The translations under genes and the position numbers were made by a program. Of a DNA stretch of 21,572 nt, positions 8,130 to 16,814 are shown in pieces. How positions within the stretch are numbered: position 1 is the first letter of the stretch; the number at the start of each line of letters is the position of its first letter. The notes under the pieces are model-generated. The model was given only the letters and a program-made list of their open reading frames with translations. It did not search any database and was not told the DNA's origin. This DNA is from Guillardia theta CCMP2712 (Eukaryota; Cryptophyceae; Pyrenomonadales; Geminigeraceae): contig NW_005434366.1 of the NCBI RefSeq assembly GCF_000315625.1, positions 1,918 through 23,489 of the forward strand, given 5' to 3'.

Positions 8130-10619
8130 CTTTTACTCTTCCAGAACAATCATAGAATTCCACACGCTTCACGCAAAGTTCACACCATCAATTCGACAGC
8201 TGGGGTTGAAGAAGAAAGCCTCCGTAAGCATTGACACAAACGGGGCCATCTGGACCATGTTGGTCTTGTTCATCACAGATTTCCTTGTCTCTTCCATCAC
8301 ATCGTTCAAACTCTTGTCCTCTACAAGGATGTTCGCCGCAAATACCGACATGAAAGGTCCCCCACGCCCTGGCTCCCCATCCTGTGCTACCTGTCCGGCC
8401 TGCGTGGAATAGACAACGCAAGAGTTGACCACGTCGATCCCAGGAGCGCTGAGCTTGTCTGTTCCTACATCAAAGGACCGAGAAGCAGAGGCGAAGAGCC
8501 CGTTGCTGCGACAGCAGTCGAGTACGAAAACAGTTGGTTTTTGTCCCTTCCTTGCAGTTCGCAAGAAAGATTGAACCTTGCTGAAGGGCAGGGCATAGCT
8601 CTCAAGATCTTCTTCCATGTCTTCGTCCGTCAAGCTGTCTGCCTGAAAGCCCTTGGGGATGAGGAAAAGTTTCCCGTTGACTTCTACCGCATGCCCGATG
8701 AAAGCGAACAAGGCGGCATCGCGGTCCTCCCTCACAGAGTCCCTGAAGCCCTTCACAGCCTTTACCATGTCCTCGAGCCCCAAGTTCACCTCGAACTCCA
8801 CATCCCACCCCAGCTCCATCAGGGCTGATTCAAGCTTCGAGCCGTCCATGATGGCGTTGGGAAGGTCCTTGATCTGCGTGTGCTGGTACTTCTTGTTGCT
8901 GATGATCAGTGCTTTCCTTGCTCCTGCTGGAGTTGCAAGCGACAAGGCTTTAGGGATAACAAGAGACCGCACCCAGCTGGTGCAACGCTCTGCTTCCATC
9001 AGCAGCCCATGCATGGCCCTGCAGATGCCCGGATTCTCCCGCCAGCGCCAGCCTTCAGCTGGCAGGTTGGGAAGCACCTCGCTCCCGTGCCTTTCCCTCC
9101 ACTTGTTGAGGTCCACGCACTTGCGATGGTACGCGAGCTCCACCTTCCTAGTCGTGTGTCGGATGTTCAGTTGCGTGATCACCGATGTGTCTCGCCTGTC
9201 CCTTGCGGGGCTCCACTTGCCCGCGTAGTGCACGTGCAGGATGACGTAACCGTCCTCCCCAGCCACACGCCTGTCGATACGATCGACCTTCAGCCAGTAC
9301 TCGCGCTCGATGGTCCAGTCAGCCTCTTTCAGTCTCCTTCCGTTGGTGAAGGGGAATTCGGAGAAGCCGATGATCTGCGCTGGCCATCATTTGGACAAAA
9401 AAGATTAAACCAATCTAACCTTTGCAGCATCGCATGGCCCCTTGTCGATCTGGTCCAGAAATACCTTCACGTCATTCGGATTGAATTGCCTCGTGCTCTC
9501 CTCTTCCGGCATCCAGTTAGCGAAGGCGATCGCTACATCGTGATCTGATTCTTGATCACTACGAATGCAGTCGCTGCTTTCAGGGTTCAAGCTGACGTCG
9601 AATAGTTGGTCTTCATGGCCTTGTGCTACAATACAATCACCTTCCTGCTACGGAAGCAAAAGTCAGCCATTAATCAGATTGGCCACCAACTTGGTAATGG
9701 CGTGCTGTCTTACTGACTGCGATTCGCCTGAAGAGGGATTTCCAATTTTTCTTGACTCCTACAGATGAAGATCATTCCAATCCGATAAGTTAGAATTCTT
9801 CATCTACAAAGTATTTGCGAAGCTTCTTCATCACCATCAAGGGCATGCCCAAATCTCCGAGCTCGGAAGCATCTTCTACCAAGTCAAGGTCTTCCTTTGA
9901 ATATACCCCCAGTTGATTCAACTTGGGAATTAGCAGCTCAATCTGGTCACGCATCAAATCGGCTTCCATCAAGGCCGAAACAAGCAATCTGGACGTGACA
10001 CTCAGTAGAACCGATCAAATTTCAGAAGATAGATTTCCTTTCGTCGTTTGCCCCGGTGAATGCAGATTTGGAGACTTGATCATCCTTCGCTTCGCTAAAG
10101 CTTCCTGTGGTCGAGCTTCTCTTTATGGCCACAGTCTCCTGTGATGATGGTCAACGGGTGGCGCCTGTGTGGTTTTCACCGGCGCATCAGCCCACGCGGT
10201 AGCTTCGCTGTCGAAACTCGACGTTCCTGTTTTCGACAAAGCGACAGATCGATCCATTTGCGCTGTGACAAGCAGATTCAAGGTGCTGATACAGGAATCC
10301 AGCTCCTGCATGTCGGTTGCTAACAATCTCCGATACTTTGTTGAGCCCCATTTCTTCTTCACTGATGTCTTTCCAGCCCACTTCGTCACGTCACTGACTA
10401 GTACACTGATCGCTTCAATCACGTCTTGGAATGCCTTTGATGGCTTGCACTGTGCACTGTTGACACGTTCAAGCTCCGTTGGAATGCGTTGCAATCTTCG
10501 CTTGACCATGATGACTTCTCCGTCGTTACTAGATCCACTTTTATCGACTTTCCCTAAAGTGTAAGAAATCAGCTGATCAACTGCTTCACCGAAAGCAAGC
10601 AGCTTCGACAGAATGGAGA
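8047..10619 (-). CDS. Caspase-like (C14) protease with four-helix-bundle and SAM-like regions, multi-exon
   Basis: Proposed minus-strand exons: 10619-10180, 10138-10076, 9942-9808, 9758-9714, 9644-9420, 9374-8186, 8129-8047. All joins preserve phase; the 10075-9943 join is the least certain. Domains in order: an amphipathic four-helix bundle (SILSKLLAFGEAVDQLI ... RLLATDMQELDSCISTLNLL) resembling the N-terminus of MLKL/RPW8-type executioners; a SAM-like segment (LIPKLNQLGVYSKEDLDLV, LGMPLMVMKKLRKYF); a chromo/tudor-like barrel (EYWLKVDRIDRR, HVHYAGKWSP); then a full C14 fold. The fold starts ARKALIISNKKY, has the catalytic His in AFIGHAVEVNG (about 8691-8693) and Cys in VFVLDCCRSNG (about 8511-8513; the second Cys fits DxC), and ends with VVYSTQAGQ and GPFMSVFAANIL. 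Both catalytic residues are present, so proteolysis is expected. GHAV replaces the usual GHG. Without the last intron the ORF stops at 8169 (GVNFA). With it, the tail becomes YYDVALEQLLVRQ, a motif found in the duplicated + strand gene. The first exon is probably the charged one at 10718-10871. Confidence 0.8.
9375..9419 (-). other. 45-bp intron before the barrel/caspase exon
   Basis: AAG|GTTAGA ... tcttttttgtcc ... GCGCAG|ATC. In-frame stops lie on both sides of it; removal joins KGPCDAAK to IIGFSEFPF in phase 0. It is the best example of the very short introns in this gene. Confidence 0.7.
9645..9713 (-). other. 69-bp intron
   Basis: TCA|GTAAGA donor, a CTGATTAATGGCTGACT branch region, and a ttttgcttccgtagcag acceptor. 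Phase 0 on both sides. A second AG three bases earlier gives an alternative acceptor. Confidence 0.75.
9759..9807 (-). other. 49-bp intron after the SAM-like segment
   Basis: TTT|GTAGAT donor, a TTCTAAC branch point (close to the yeast consensus) and an acceptor ending CTGTAG. If not spliced, the frame ends at DEEF-TAA (9790). Confidence 0.65.
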
Positions 10620-10717
10620 CTGTGACTATCATCTCTCTCCCTGACCATGCATGGAATGATTCGCCTAAATTACAAATGAAAAAAGTGAGCTTGATATTGG
10701 ATACCCAGTATGTCTAC

Positions 10718-10871
10718 CACGAATACACGATTCCTGTCTGTTCTTGATCAGTTCTTTCTCCTCCCTTTCCCTCCGCTCCTGCTCCTCCTTTTCCTTCCGG
10801 TCTCGCTCCTCCTTTTCCTTCCGGTCTCGCTCCTCCTTTTCCTTCCGGGACTTGCAATGGCTGCATCCGTA
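10718..10871 (-). CDS. Charged coiled-coil exon with CxHC start
   Basis: The minus frame reads YGCSHCKSRKEKEERDR, then three near-perfect 8-residue repeats (RKEKEERD), then EREEKELIKNRQESCIR, ending at donor CGTG|GTAGAC (phase 1). Joined to 10619 over a 98-bp intron (acceptor GTCACAG|TC) it continues as VSILSKLLAF of the four-helix bundle. The CxHCK start echoes MCQHCKD at the beginning of the Roc exon (about 925-905). Low complexity makes the frame choice less certain, but the other minus-strand frames give glycine- or arginine-rich runs ending in stops. Confidence 0.5.
10773..10850. repeat. 24-bp tandem repeat (three copies)
   Basis: TCTCGCTCCTCC + TTTTCCTTCCGG, about three copies with a fourth degenerate one. 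On the minus strand it encodes the RKEKEERD octapeptide. Confidence 0.85.
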
Positions 10872-11149
10872 CTACCGACACCATCCGTCAGGTCTCATCA
10901 CTTGTACAATGGAGCACCTTATGGTAACTGGACCATCCGCTCGACTTGGCACACTGAACAACGAAGTCAATCATCACATTTAGCGACAGGTCTATCTCTT
11001 CCGATCTGTTCAACTTACATTCTGCCATGGTTGTTTTCACCACCAACATGCAACAACACAAGTTCAGAAACATCATGGACGGCGAATTAGGCAATTCTTA
11101 CACAGCACTGACGATGTGAGTCACAGCCATTGGAAAGGGAAAAACAGGC
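10872..11149 (-). other. Possible 5' exons or UTR of the caspase gene
   Basis: The minus strand carries an ORF (11094-10888) with a hydrophobic start (SMMFLNLCCCMLVV) and a GTAAGT donor after CCATGGCAGAAT (11018-11013). It also has a CATCGTCAG acceptor directly before TGCTGTGTAAGA (about 11110). The latter parallels the TCCTAG|TGCTGCGT acceptor of the Roc exon. No continuous gene model could be fixed. Confidence 0.3.
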
Positions 11150-13085
11150 ATGTCAGTCCAAACCATCTCTGTGCCGCATCAATTGCATTTGTCACTTACA
11201 TACTATCCCAGAAAATTCAAGCAGAGACAAAGAAATTGCAAAACAAAATGTCAGCCAATCGTCCCCTGACCGCATATTTTATAATCATAACTTACTCGCT
11301 ATCCAGCCCAATCAACAACCCATCCGATTAGAAATCAAGAAAAAGACACAGAAAATGTCAGTCCAATCGTCCCCTAAAACTTTTAACCGCAAATTTCATA
11401 ATCATTACTTACTCGCTATTGAGACCCATGAACAATCCATTCGAGCAGAAACAAAGGAAATCGCAAAAACAAATGTCAGTCATATCGTCCCCTGACCGCA
11501 TCATATGACATGACACTTACTCCCTATGAAGACGAATTCAGTCCATGCAAGTAAGGAGAAACCAGGAATTTTCAAAATGAATATCAGTCCAACCATCCCC
11601 TGACCGCATCTTTCATCATTGTTACTTACATACTATCCAGCCACATTCACGACCCGACCGACGATAATCCCAGAAATTTGCAAATCCACATGTCAGCCAA
11701 TCGTCCCTTGACCGCATCTTTCAAGATTGTTACTTACATACTATCCAATCCCATTCACACCCCAGCCGATACGAAAACCCAAAAATACACACAAAATATC
11801 AGCCCATTGTCCCCTGACCGCATCATTTCAATCAAGATACTTACCGCCTATCCAGACCCAAAGCAAGTCCATCCCAACCGCAACAGACCAAATGGAAGCA
11901 AGACATGTCAGTCTATCGTCCCCTGACCGCATCTTTCATTATTGTTACTTACATTCTATTCAGCCACATTCATGACCCATCCGATGAGACACCACAAAAG
12001 TGCAAAGAACACGTCAGCCATATCGTCCCCTGACCGCATCTTGCAATCAAGATACTCACAATCTATCCAGCCCCATTTTGTTTCACCGGGTGAAAACAAA
12101 ACACATAAAAAGATGTCAGCCATATCGTTCCCTGAGAGCATGGTACATATTCGTCACTTACCCACTATCCAGCATCATCGACAGTCCATCCGAGCAATAA
12201 CCGATAAGATTTGCAAAATGAAATGTCAGCCAATCGTCTTCTGACCGCATCACTGCAAATGCTACTCACTCCCTATCCAGATAATCGTTTCAAATCCCGG
12301 CAAGTAACCAATGGGAGTGATTTCGTTTTCGATAAAACACGTCAGCCAATCGTCCACTCAGCACATCATATGATATGAAAAAACACTTACTCCCTTCGAA
12401 GACAGATTCCATCCAAACAAGCCAGGAAAGAGTAGCAATTGCAAATCAAATGTCAGCCAACCGTCCCTTGACCGCATAATTTCATAAGCGTTACTTACAT
12501 CCTATCCAGACCCATTCCATCCATCCGAGCCAAAGGCGAAGGAAATTTGCAAAACACATGTCACAGCCATTCGTTCCCTGACCGCATCATATGATATCAC
12601 ACTTACTTCCTATGAAGACGAATTTAACCGATGCAAGCAAGGAAAAACCAGGAATTTGCAAAATACATGTCAGTCCAATCATCCCCTGAGCGCATCATAT
12701 GATATGACACTTACATCCTATGAAGACGAATTTAATCCATGCAAGTAAGGAAAAACCAGGAATTTGCAAAATACATGTCAGTCCAATGATCCCCTGAGAG
12801 CATGGTACATATTCGTCACTTACCCACTATCCAGCATCATCGACAGTCCATCCGAGCAATAACCGATGAGATTTGCAAAATGAAATGTCAGCCAAAATTG
12901 TTCCCTGAGCGCATCATATGATATGACACTTACTCCCTATGAAGACGAATTTAACCGATGCAAGCAAGGAAAAACCAGGAATTTGCCCAAAACATGTCAG
13001 TCCCATCGTTCCCTGAGCATATGCTGCACAGACTGATGCTTACCGCCTTCCGAATAACAACATTGCAATTCACGGCAGAACGTAA
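11150..13085. repeat. Array 2: eighteen ~106-bp diverged tandem units
   Basis: Same repeat family as 1031-1990. Cores start near 11152, 11250, 11357, 11474, 11583, 11692, 11798, 11907, 12013, 12115, 12224, 12341, 12452, 12560, 12669, 12777, 12887 and 12996, a spacing of 98-117 bp. All but two units carry CTTAC, mostly as ACTTAC (GTAAGT on the minus strand); the exceptions have CTCAC. Most cores can form the 5-bp hairpin GTCAG/CTGAC. Some units are nearly identical to each other over long stretches (for example those with GCATGGTACATATTCGTCAC near 12140 and 12800), showing internal duplication of blocks. Confidence 0.9.
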
Positions 13086-13989
13086 AACACTCAAAGTCAG
13101 GTGACGCCTACTGGAAGCTATTCAAATTACGCATTTTGTGCTGTCGTTGGTATCATATTCGATCACGATCTGGAGAAACACAAGTCAGAAGGTCAAAAAA
13201 GTGTTATGAGGAAGTGAAGGAGCCGCCAAGAAAGGAGTTGAATGATGGAAGGATCAGATGCGGGGGAGCAAAGGAAACGTCTCCATCATCAAACATGTCA
13301 CTCAAGGTAACAGCATCTCATCGCAGCTGCTCCTTGCCTGGCAATTAGGGCAGTTGTACGGCATTGCGGAGGTTGAGAACAGAGGGTGGGGTAGGTGGAG
13401 ATTTGGGGATGTAGGCAAATAGCGGGTAGGGGTAGTCGAATGAAGGAGGGAGGCAGGGGACTCGAATCATGCCGGTGAGAGCGATTCGATTTTATAAGTG
13501 AGACACTAGTAGCATTCAACGAGGGTGAGAGAGCGAAGGTGTTTGAGGTGGTACAACCAATCGTTTGACAGGTACTCGGGTAGGGTGAGCAAGGACAAAG
13601 GTTTTTTTGCCAGCGCTCCACCTTTACCTCCACCACCCACCCCCATTTAAATGTTGACATCTCGACTGGCTCGACCAAGGTTTTTTTCGCACGGGTAGGG
13701 TGCACAACCTTTCAATCTTAAGAAAGGTATTGAATATATTGTTCAATATTTCAAAGACTGCTGTTTATATCGAAGAAGATTTTGAAATCAAGGATGAGCG
13801 AAACGCAGTTCCGGCATGTTTTCCCAAGCGACCCCACTAAAATTAGTAGCAAGGGGAGACTTTACCTAGCCTATCATCGATATTCTCTATATCTCTTCCT
13901 AGTCTCAAACGCATATGCCCCTACCCACCAGCTCCTTGTCCCCACCTTCACCTCAACCTCCACCACCTGCTCCACCACACTCGACGGAA

Positions 13990-14098
13990 GGTTTTTTTTC
14001 GTACGGGTAGGGTGGACAATTTTTCAATCTTAAGGGAGATATTGAATTATATTCATCAATCTTTCAAAGATTGGTGTGTATATTGAAGAAGATATTGA
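13990..14098. repeat. ~110-bp dispersed module, copy 3
   Basis: Same module as at 2490 and 13678, with the perfect inverted repeat CAATCTTT-C-AAAGATTG at 14057-14073. In the middle copy (13678-13792) this stem is broken, so there is no sign of compensatory change. Confidence 0.65.
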
Positions 14099-14163
14099 AC
14101 CTCACTTTAATTTGAAGTTATTTTAACTTGCCCCAGCCAACTCGACGGCTCTGGAAAGCGAAA

Positions 14164-15927
14164 ATGCTTTTGAATCACGCGATATCAGCGCCTGTTGTGT
14201 CTTGTTCCTGCTCCTTGGGTCTCCCAACCTGCTCTTCAACTTCCTCCCATCCCCCCGCTCCTTCCTCTTGTCCCGGCTGCTTCCCCCCCTCTTGTCCCGG
14301 CTGCCCCCCCCCCTCTTGTCCCGGCTGCTCCCCCCCACACCTGTCCTCCTTCCATCGCCATGCTCCTTCTTCCTCTTGCTCTTGCCCCGGCTCCTCCTTC
14401 CATCACCATGCTCCTTCTTCCTCTTGTTCTTGCCCCGGCTCCTCCTTCCATTGCCATGCCTCTCCTTCCTCCTTCCCCGGCTCTTCGTCCTCTCCTTCCT
14501 CATGCCTTGGTCACTTTCTTCCTACACACACATTCCTGCTCCCTGGGATGGTTTGGCCTGCCTTGTTGAGTTTTCCACCGTCCCCGTTCTGTTGCGGTCA
14601 TACCGTGCCCCTGCGCACCTGCAAGGATGAAGCGAGTCCATCATGCGGATGTTGCCAGCCGCCTTGCTGTCCATCAGCGGAGACAGCGGAGACATCGGAG
14701 ATGACGGGGGCAGCGGAGACATCGGAGATGACGGGGGCAGCGGAGACATCGGAGATGACGGGGGCAGCGGAGACATCGGAGATGACGGGGGCAGCGGAGA
14801 CATCGGAGATGACGGGGGCAGCGGAGACATCGGAGATGACGGGGGCAGCGGAGACATCGGAGATGACGGGGGCAGCGGAGACATCGGAGATGACGGGGGC
14901 AGCGGAGACATCGGAGATGACGGGGGCAGCGGAGACATCGGAGATGACGGGGGCAGCGGAGACATCGGAGATGACGGGGGCAGCGGAGACATCGGAGATG
15001 ACGGGGGCAGCGGAGACATCCATGCTACACTCTCCTGTTGTAGCCAAGCGGCCTGATGTTTCGGAGCCTCGCCTGCCTTGTCCGGCGGCGGGAGAGGGTG
15101 CAGATTCAGTGGCCGATGATGTCATGACATCGGATGTGCACGTTGTTGGCAGCTCACAGTACGGCGCTGTAGGGGCTTTGCAGTGCCTGGACACAGATCA
15201 TGAGCCGCGGTGTCGAGATGGAGAAGGTCAGGTTGACGAGTTAATCTTGCGAGCCTTGATGTCTTCGAATCTGCTTCGCCTTGTGGGGAACGCAAGCTAC
15301 GTCCAGGGCTTGAAGGAGAAGATGCGGATTGAAGTGTCGCAGAGGAGGCGGGACTCGCTAGACTTTGCCGGGAAGCTTCCCTTGGCACTGAAGGCCTTGA
15401 GCATCGGCATCCCTGCCGATCAGCTTCTGATCGACGTTGCACAGGCAGGTGGGCTGCATGGCAAGAGCGACGGGTGTATCATAGTTGGGCCCCAGAGACA
15501 GGTCAGCGGGTCGAGTCGGGGTGAACCTCTGCCGCTGTGCCGAGAGCCGCTGGAGGTGAAGTCGTCCTCGTGCAGGAGTGGTGACAGGACCTTCGGCATC
15601 AAGTCCATCCGCAGGTCCTTCCGTCATCTGTTCATCGTGGGAGGAAAGGACAACCCTGACGACTGGACGTCCCTTGACGCTCTAGACGACAAGTGCTCCC
15701 TCGGTTACATCAGCGGGGAGGACTATGACATAGCTCTAGAGCGGCACCTTGTGCGCCAGGGTAGATGGCCTGCAGCTTCCGACGAGCCACAGGATGTGAC
15801 GGTGACGATGAACAGCAGGAAGAGGACCGGCTGGCTCTCGCAGCACATCCGGTGGGTGGGCTTCAAGGACCTGACACTGCAGTGGTGGCAGGCTACTGTA
15901 GGGAGCAGTGTGCTGGCAGTTAGGTAG
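14164..15927 (+). CDS. Cys/Ser/Pro-rich protein with nonapeptide repeat and SHOCT-like C-terminus
   Basis: ATG at 14164 (MLLNHAISAPVVSC) opens a frame of 587 residues ending at TAG 15925-15927. In order: a Cys/Ser/Pro-rich low-complexity region (CPGCFPPSCPGC, HAPSSSCSCPGSS; about 14190-14560); CGCCQPPCCPS; twelve perfect copies of the nonapeptide GAAETSEMT (14677-15018); then a conserved non-repetitive half with LILRALMSSNLLRLVGN, DSLDFAGKLPLALKAL, DVAQAGGLHGK and REPLEVKSSS. The C-terminal motif LDALDDKCSLGYISGEDYDI plus ALERHLVRQ has the spacing of a SHOCT domain (short C-terminal oligomerisation/tether module: L..L...G.I...EYd.al..LL). The tail is WLSQHIRWVGFKDLTLQWW. Two further copies in the window keep the same frame in the second half, which supports it as real. 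The CT-rich first part could be antisense to a basic minus-strand ORF and is less certain. No enzyme activity recognised. Confidence 0.6.
   Translation: MLLNHAISAPVVSCSCSLGLPTCSSTSSHPPAPSSCPGCFPPSCPGCPPPSCPGCSPPHLSSFHRHAPSSSCSCPGSSFHHHAPSSSCSCPGSSFHCHASPSSFPGSSSSPSSCLGHFLPTHTFLLPGMVWPALLSFPPSPFCCGHTVPLRTCKDEASPSCGCCQPPCCPSAETAETSEMTGAAETSEMTGAAETSEMTGAAETSEMTGAAETSEMTGAAETSEMTGAAETSEMTGAAETSEMTGAAETSEMTGAAETSEMTGAAETSEMTGAAETSEMTGAAETSMLHSPVVAKRPDVSEPRLPCPAAGEGADSVADDVMTSDVHVVGSSQYGAVGALQCLDTDHEPRCRDGEGQVDELILRALMSSNLLRLVGNASYVQGLKEKMRIEVSQRRRDSLDFAGKLPLALKALSIGIPADQLLIDVAQAGGLHGKSDGCIIVGPQRQVSGSSRGEPLPLCREPLEVKSSSCRSGDRTFGIKSIRRSFRHLFIVGGKDNPDDWTSLDALDDKCSLGYISGEDYDIALERHLVRQGRWPAASDEPQDVTVTMNSRKRTGWLSQHIRWVGFKDLTLQWWQATVGSSVLAVR
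14677..15018. repeat. 27-bp minisatellite, 12 perfect copies plus a partial
   Basis: The unit starts ACATCGGAGATGACGGGGGC. Because 27 is divisible by three and the unit has no stop in any frame, all six frames are open through it (AAETSEMTG, GDIGDDGGS, VISDVSAAP and others). Copies appear identical, implying recent expansion or homogenisation. Confidence 0.95.
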
Positions 15928-16673
15928 CCTTATTCCATGACGCTGTGGTGGCAAGCTGAGACAAGCGACGGCAGGGAGTCAGTAGTGTTGTAGTCAGCTA
16001 GGTTGACCTGCCTATGCCTATGCTGCAAGGTGATGCACAGTGATTAAGGCTTGGGGGCCGTGCATCATCTCCCCTTGAAGCAGCAATTTTAGAATCAATA
16101 CAAGCATGCAGATAACCTATGAGCCGCTTCCCGCCTCTGTCCTCCACAGAATCTCCGCTCGCCTCCTACTAGTGACTGGCTCCCATCCAGGCTCCTGTCA
16201 GTCTCTCGTCCTCTCCTGCTTGCCAGGCTGGCTCCCGTCAGTCTCCCGTCTAGGCTTGAATTCCTATGAATTCATATGAACCTGCAGCGCAGCCTCTCAC
16301 ATATCATGGGCAAAGAATCATCCAAAACTCGCATGAGATTCACAAAAAACCACGAGCTTCTGCTGGTCTTGCGTCCTGGTGACGTATGAGCCTGCATCGC
16401 GAGATCAGAAATTGGGTGCGCATGCGTTCATCAGAAAATCAGCGACTACCTAGTAAAACAGGGCTAGCGTGCAGAAATGTCACATCTGACCCCGAAATCC
16501 CATTTCAAGACATCCGAATGGGGGTCAGAGCATGCAAGAAGCATCCCAAACGGCCCACGGGAAGCGTTGGAAGCGTTCCCCTCCCCTTGCTGCAGCCTCC
16601 CATCGAGCGGTTGCATCGAGTACCCCACCTCTTCAAGATTAAGAGTAGGGGGTGGGCTGTAAGAACTCGGATA
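15928..16673. other. No gene recognised; shared 3' flank and short repeats
   Basis: The first 150 bp share GCAAGGTGATGCACAG and GGCTTGGGGGCCGTG with the flank of the left copy. Further on are a short direct repeat (GTCAGTCTCYCGTC, about 16198 and 16232) and a palindrome TATGAATTCATA near 16269. A + ORF at 16386-16682 has no recognisable features. Confidence 0.35.
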
Positions 16674-16690
16674 AGGGTTTAGGGTTTAGG
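16674..16690 (+). repeat. Interstitial telomere-type repeat
   Basis: AGGGTTTAGGGTTTAGG, just over two units of the plant/algal-type telomere repeat TTTAGGG, 125 bp upstream of the next gene's start. Confidence 0.7.
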
Positions 16691-16814
16691 AGGCGCCGGT
16701 TATTTCAGGCACCATGGCTGCACGCGTGGTGTAGGGGAAGCCGCCAGGGCGCCAAGGAAGCTGCAAGCGAGAGGTTTGTATAGTTTATCAGCTTTCTAAG
16801 TATGGTTCTTCAGT

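Larger units (their letters stand above)
13083..15927. repeat. Segmental duplication, right copy
   Basis: Collinear with 1978-4116. It is longer because it contains two copies of the ACGGGTAGGGTG module (13678-13792, 13990-14098), an extra CT-rich stretch and an expanded 27-bp repeat. Confidence 0.9.

Noticed and set aside
8653-9548. Long + strand ORFs opposite the caspase gene.
   Set aside because: They are shadows: the minus frame has an unmistakable C14 domain with catalytic motifs.
1031-13085. CRISPR-like repeat arrays (conserved ~28-bp core with variable remainder).
   Set aside because: The cores are too diverged, unit spacing is ~106 bp, the remainder falls into a few recurring types rather than unique spacers, and the context is eukaryotic with introns and no cas genes.
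14123-14503. Basic SR/K-rich minus-strand ORF (SRDKRGGGSRDKRGG) as a gene.
   Set aside because: It is the complement of the CT-rich stretch in the + strand gene, and the downstream conserved half is only convincing on the + strand. An antisense or independent charged exon cannot be excluded, since similar tracts precede the CAP10 fragment.
14522-15194. Minus-strand ORFs made of MSPLPPSSP or VISDVSAAP repeats.
   Set aside because: They are by-products of a 27-bp unit without stops in any frame.
16386-16682. 98-residue + strand ORF as a gene.
   Set aside because: No recognisable motif, no repeat of it elsewhere and a composition like surrounding non-coding sequence.
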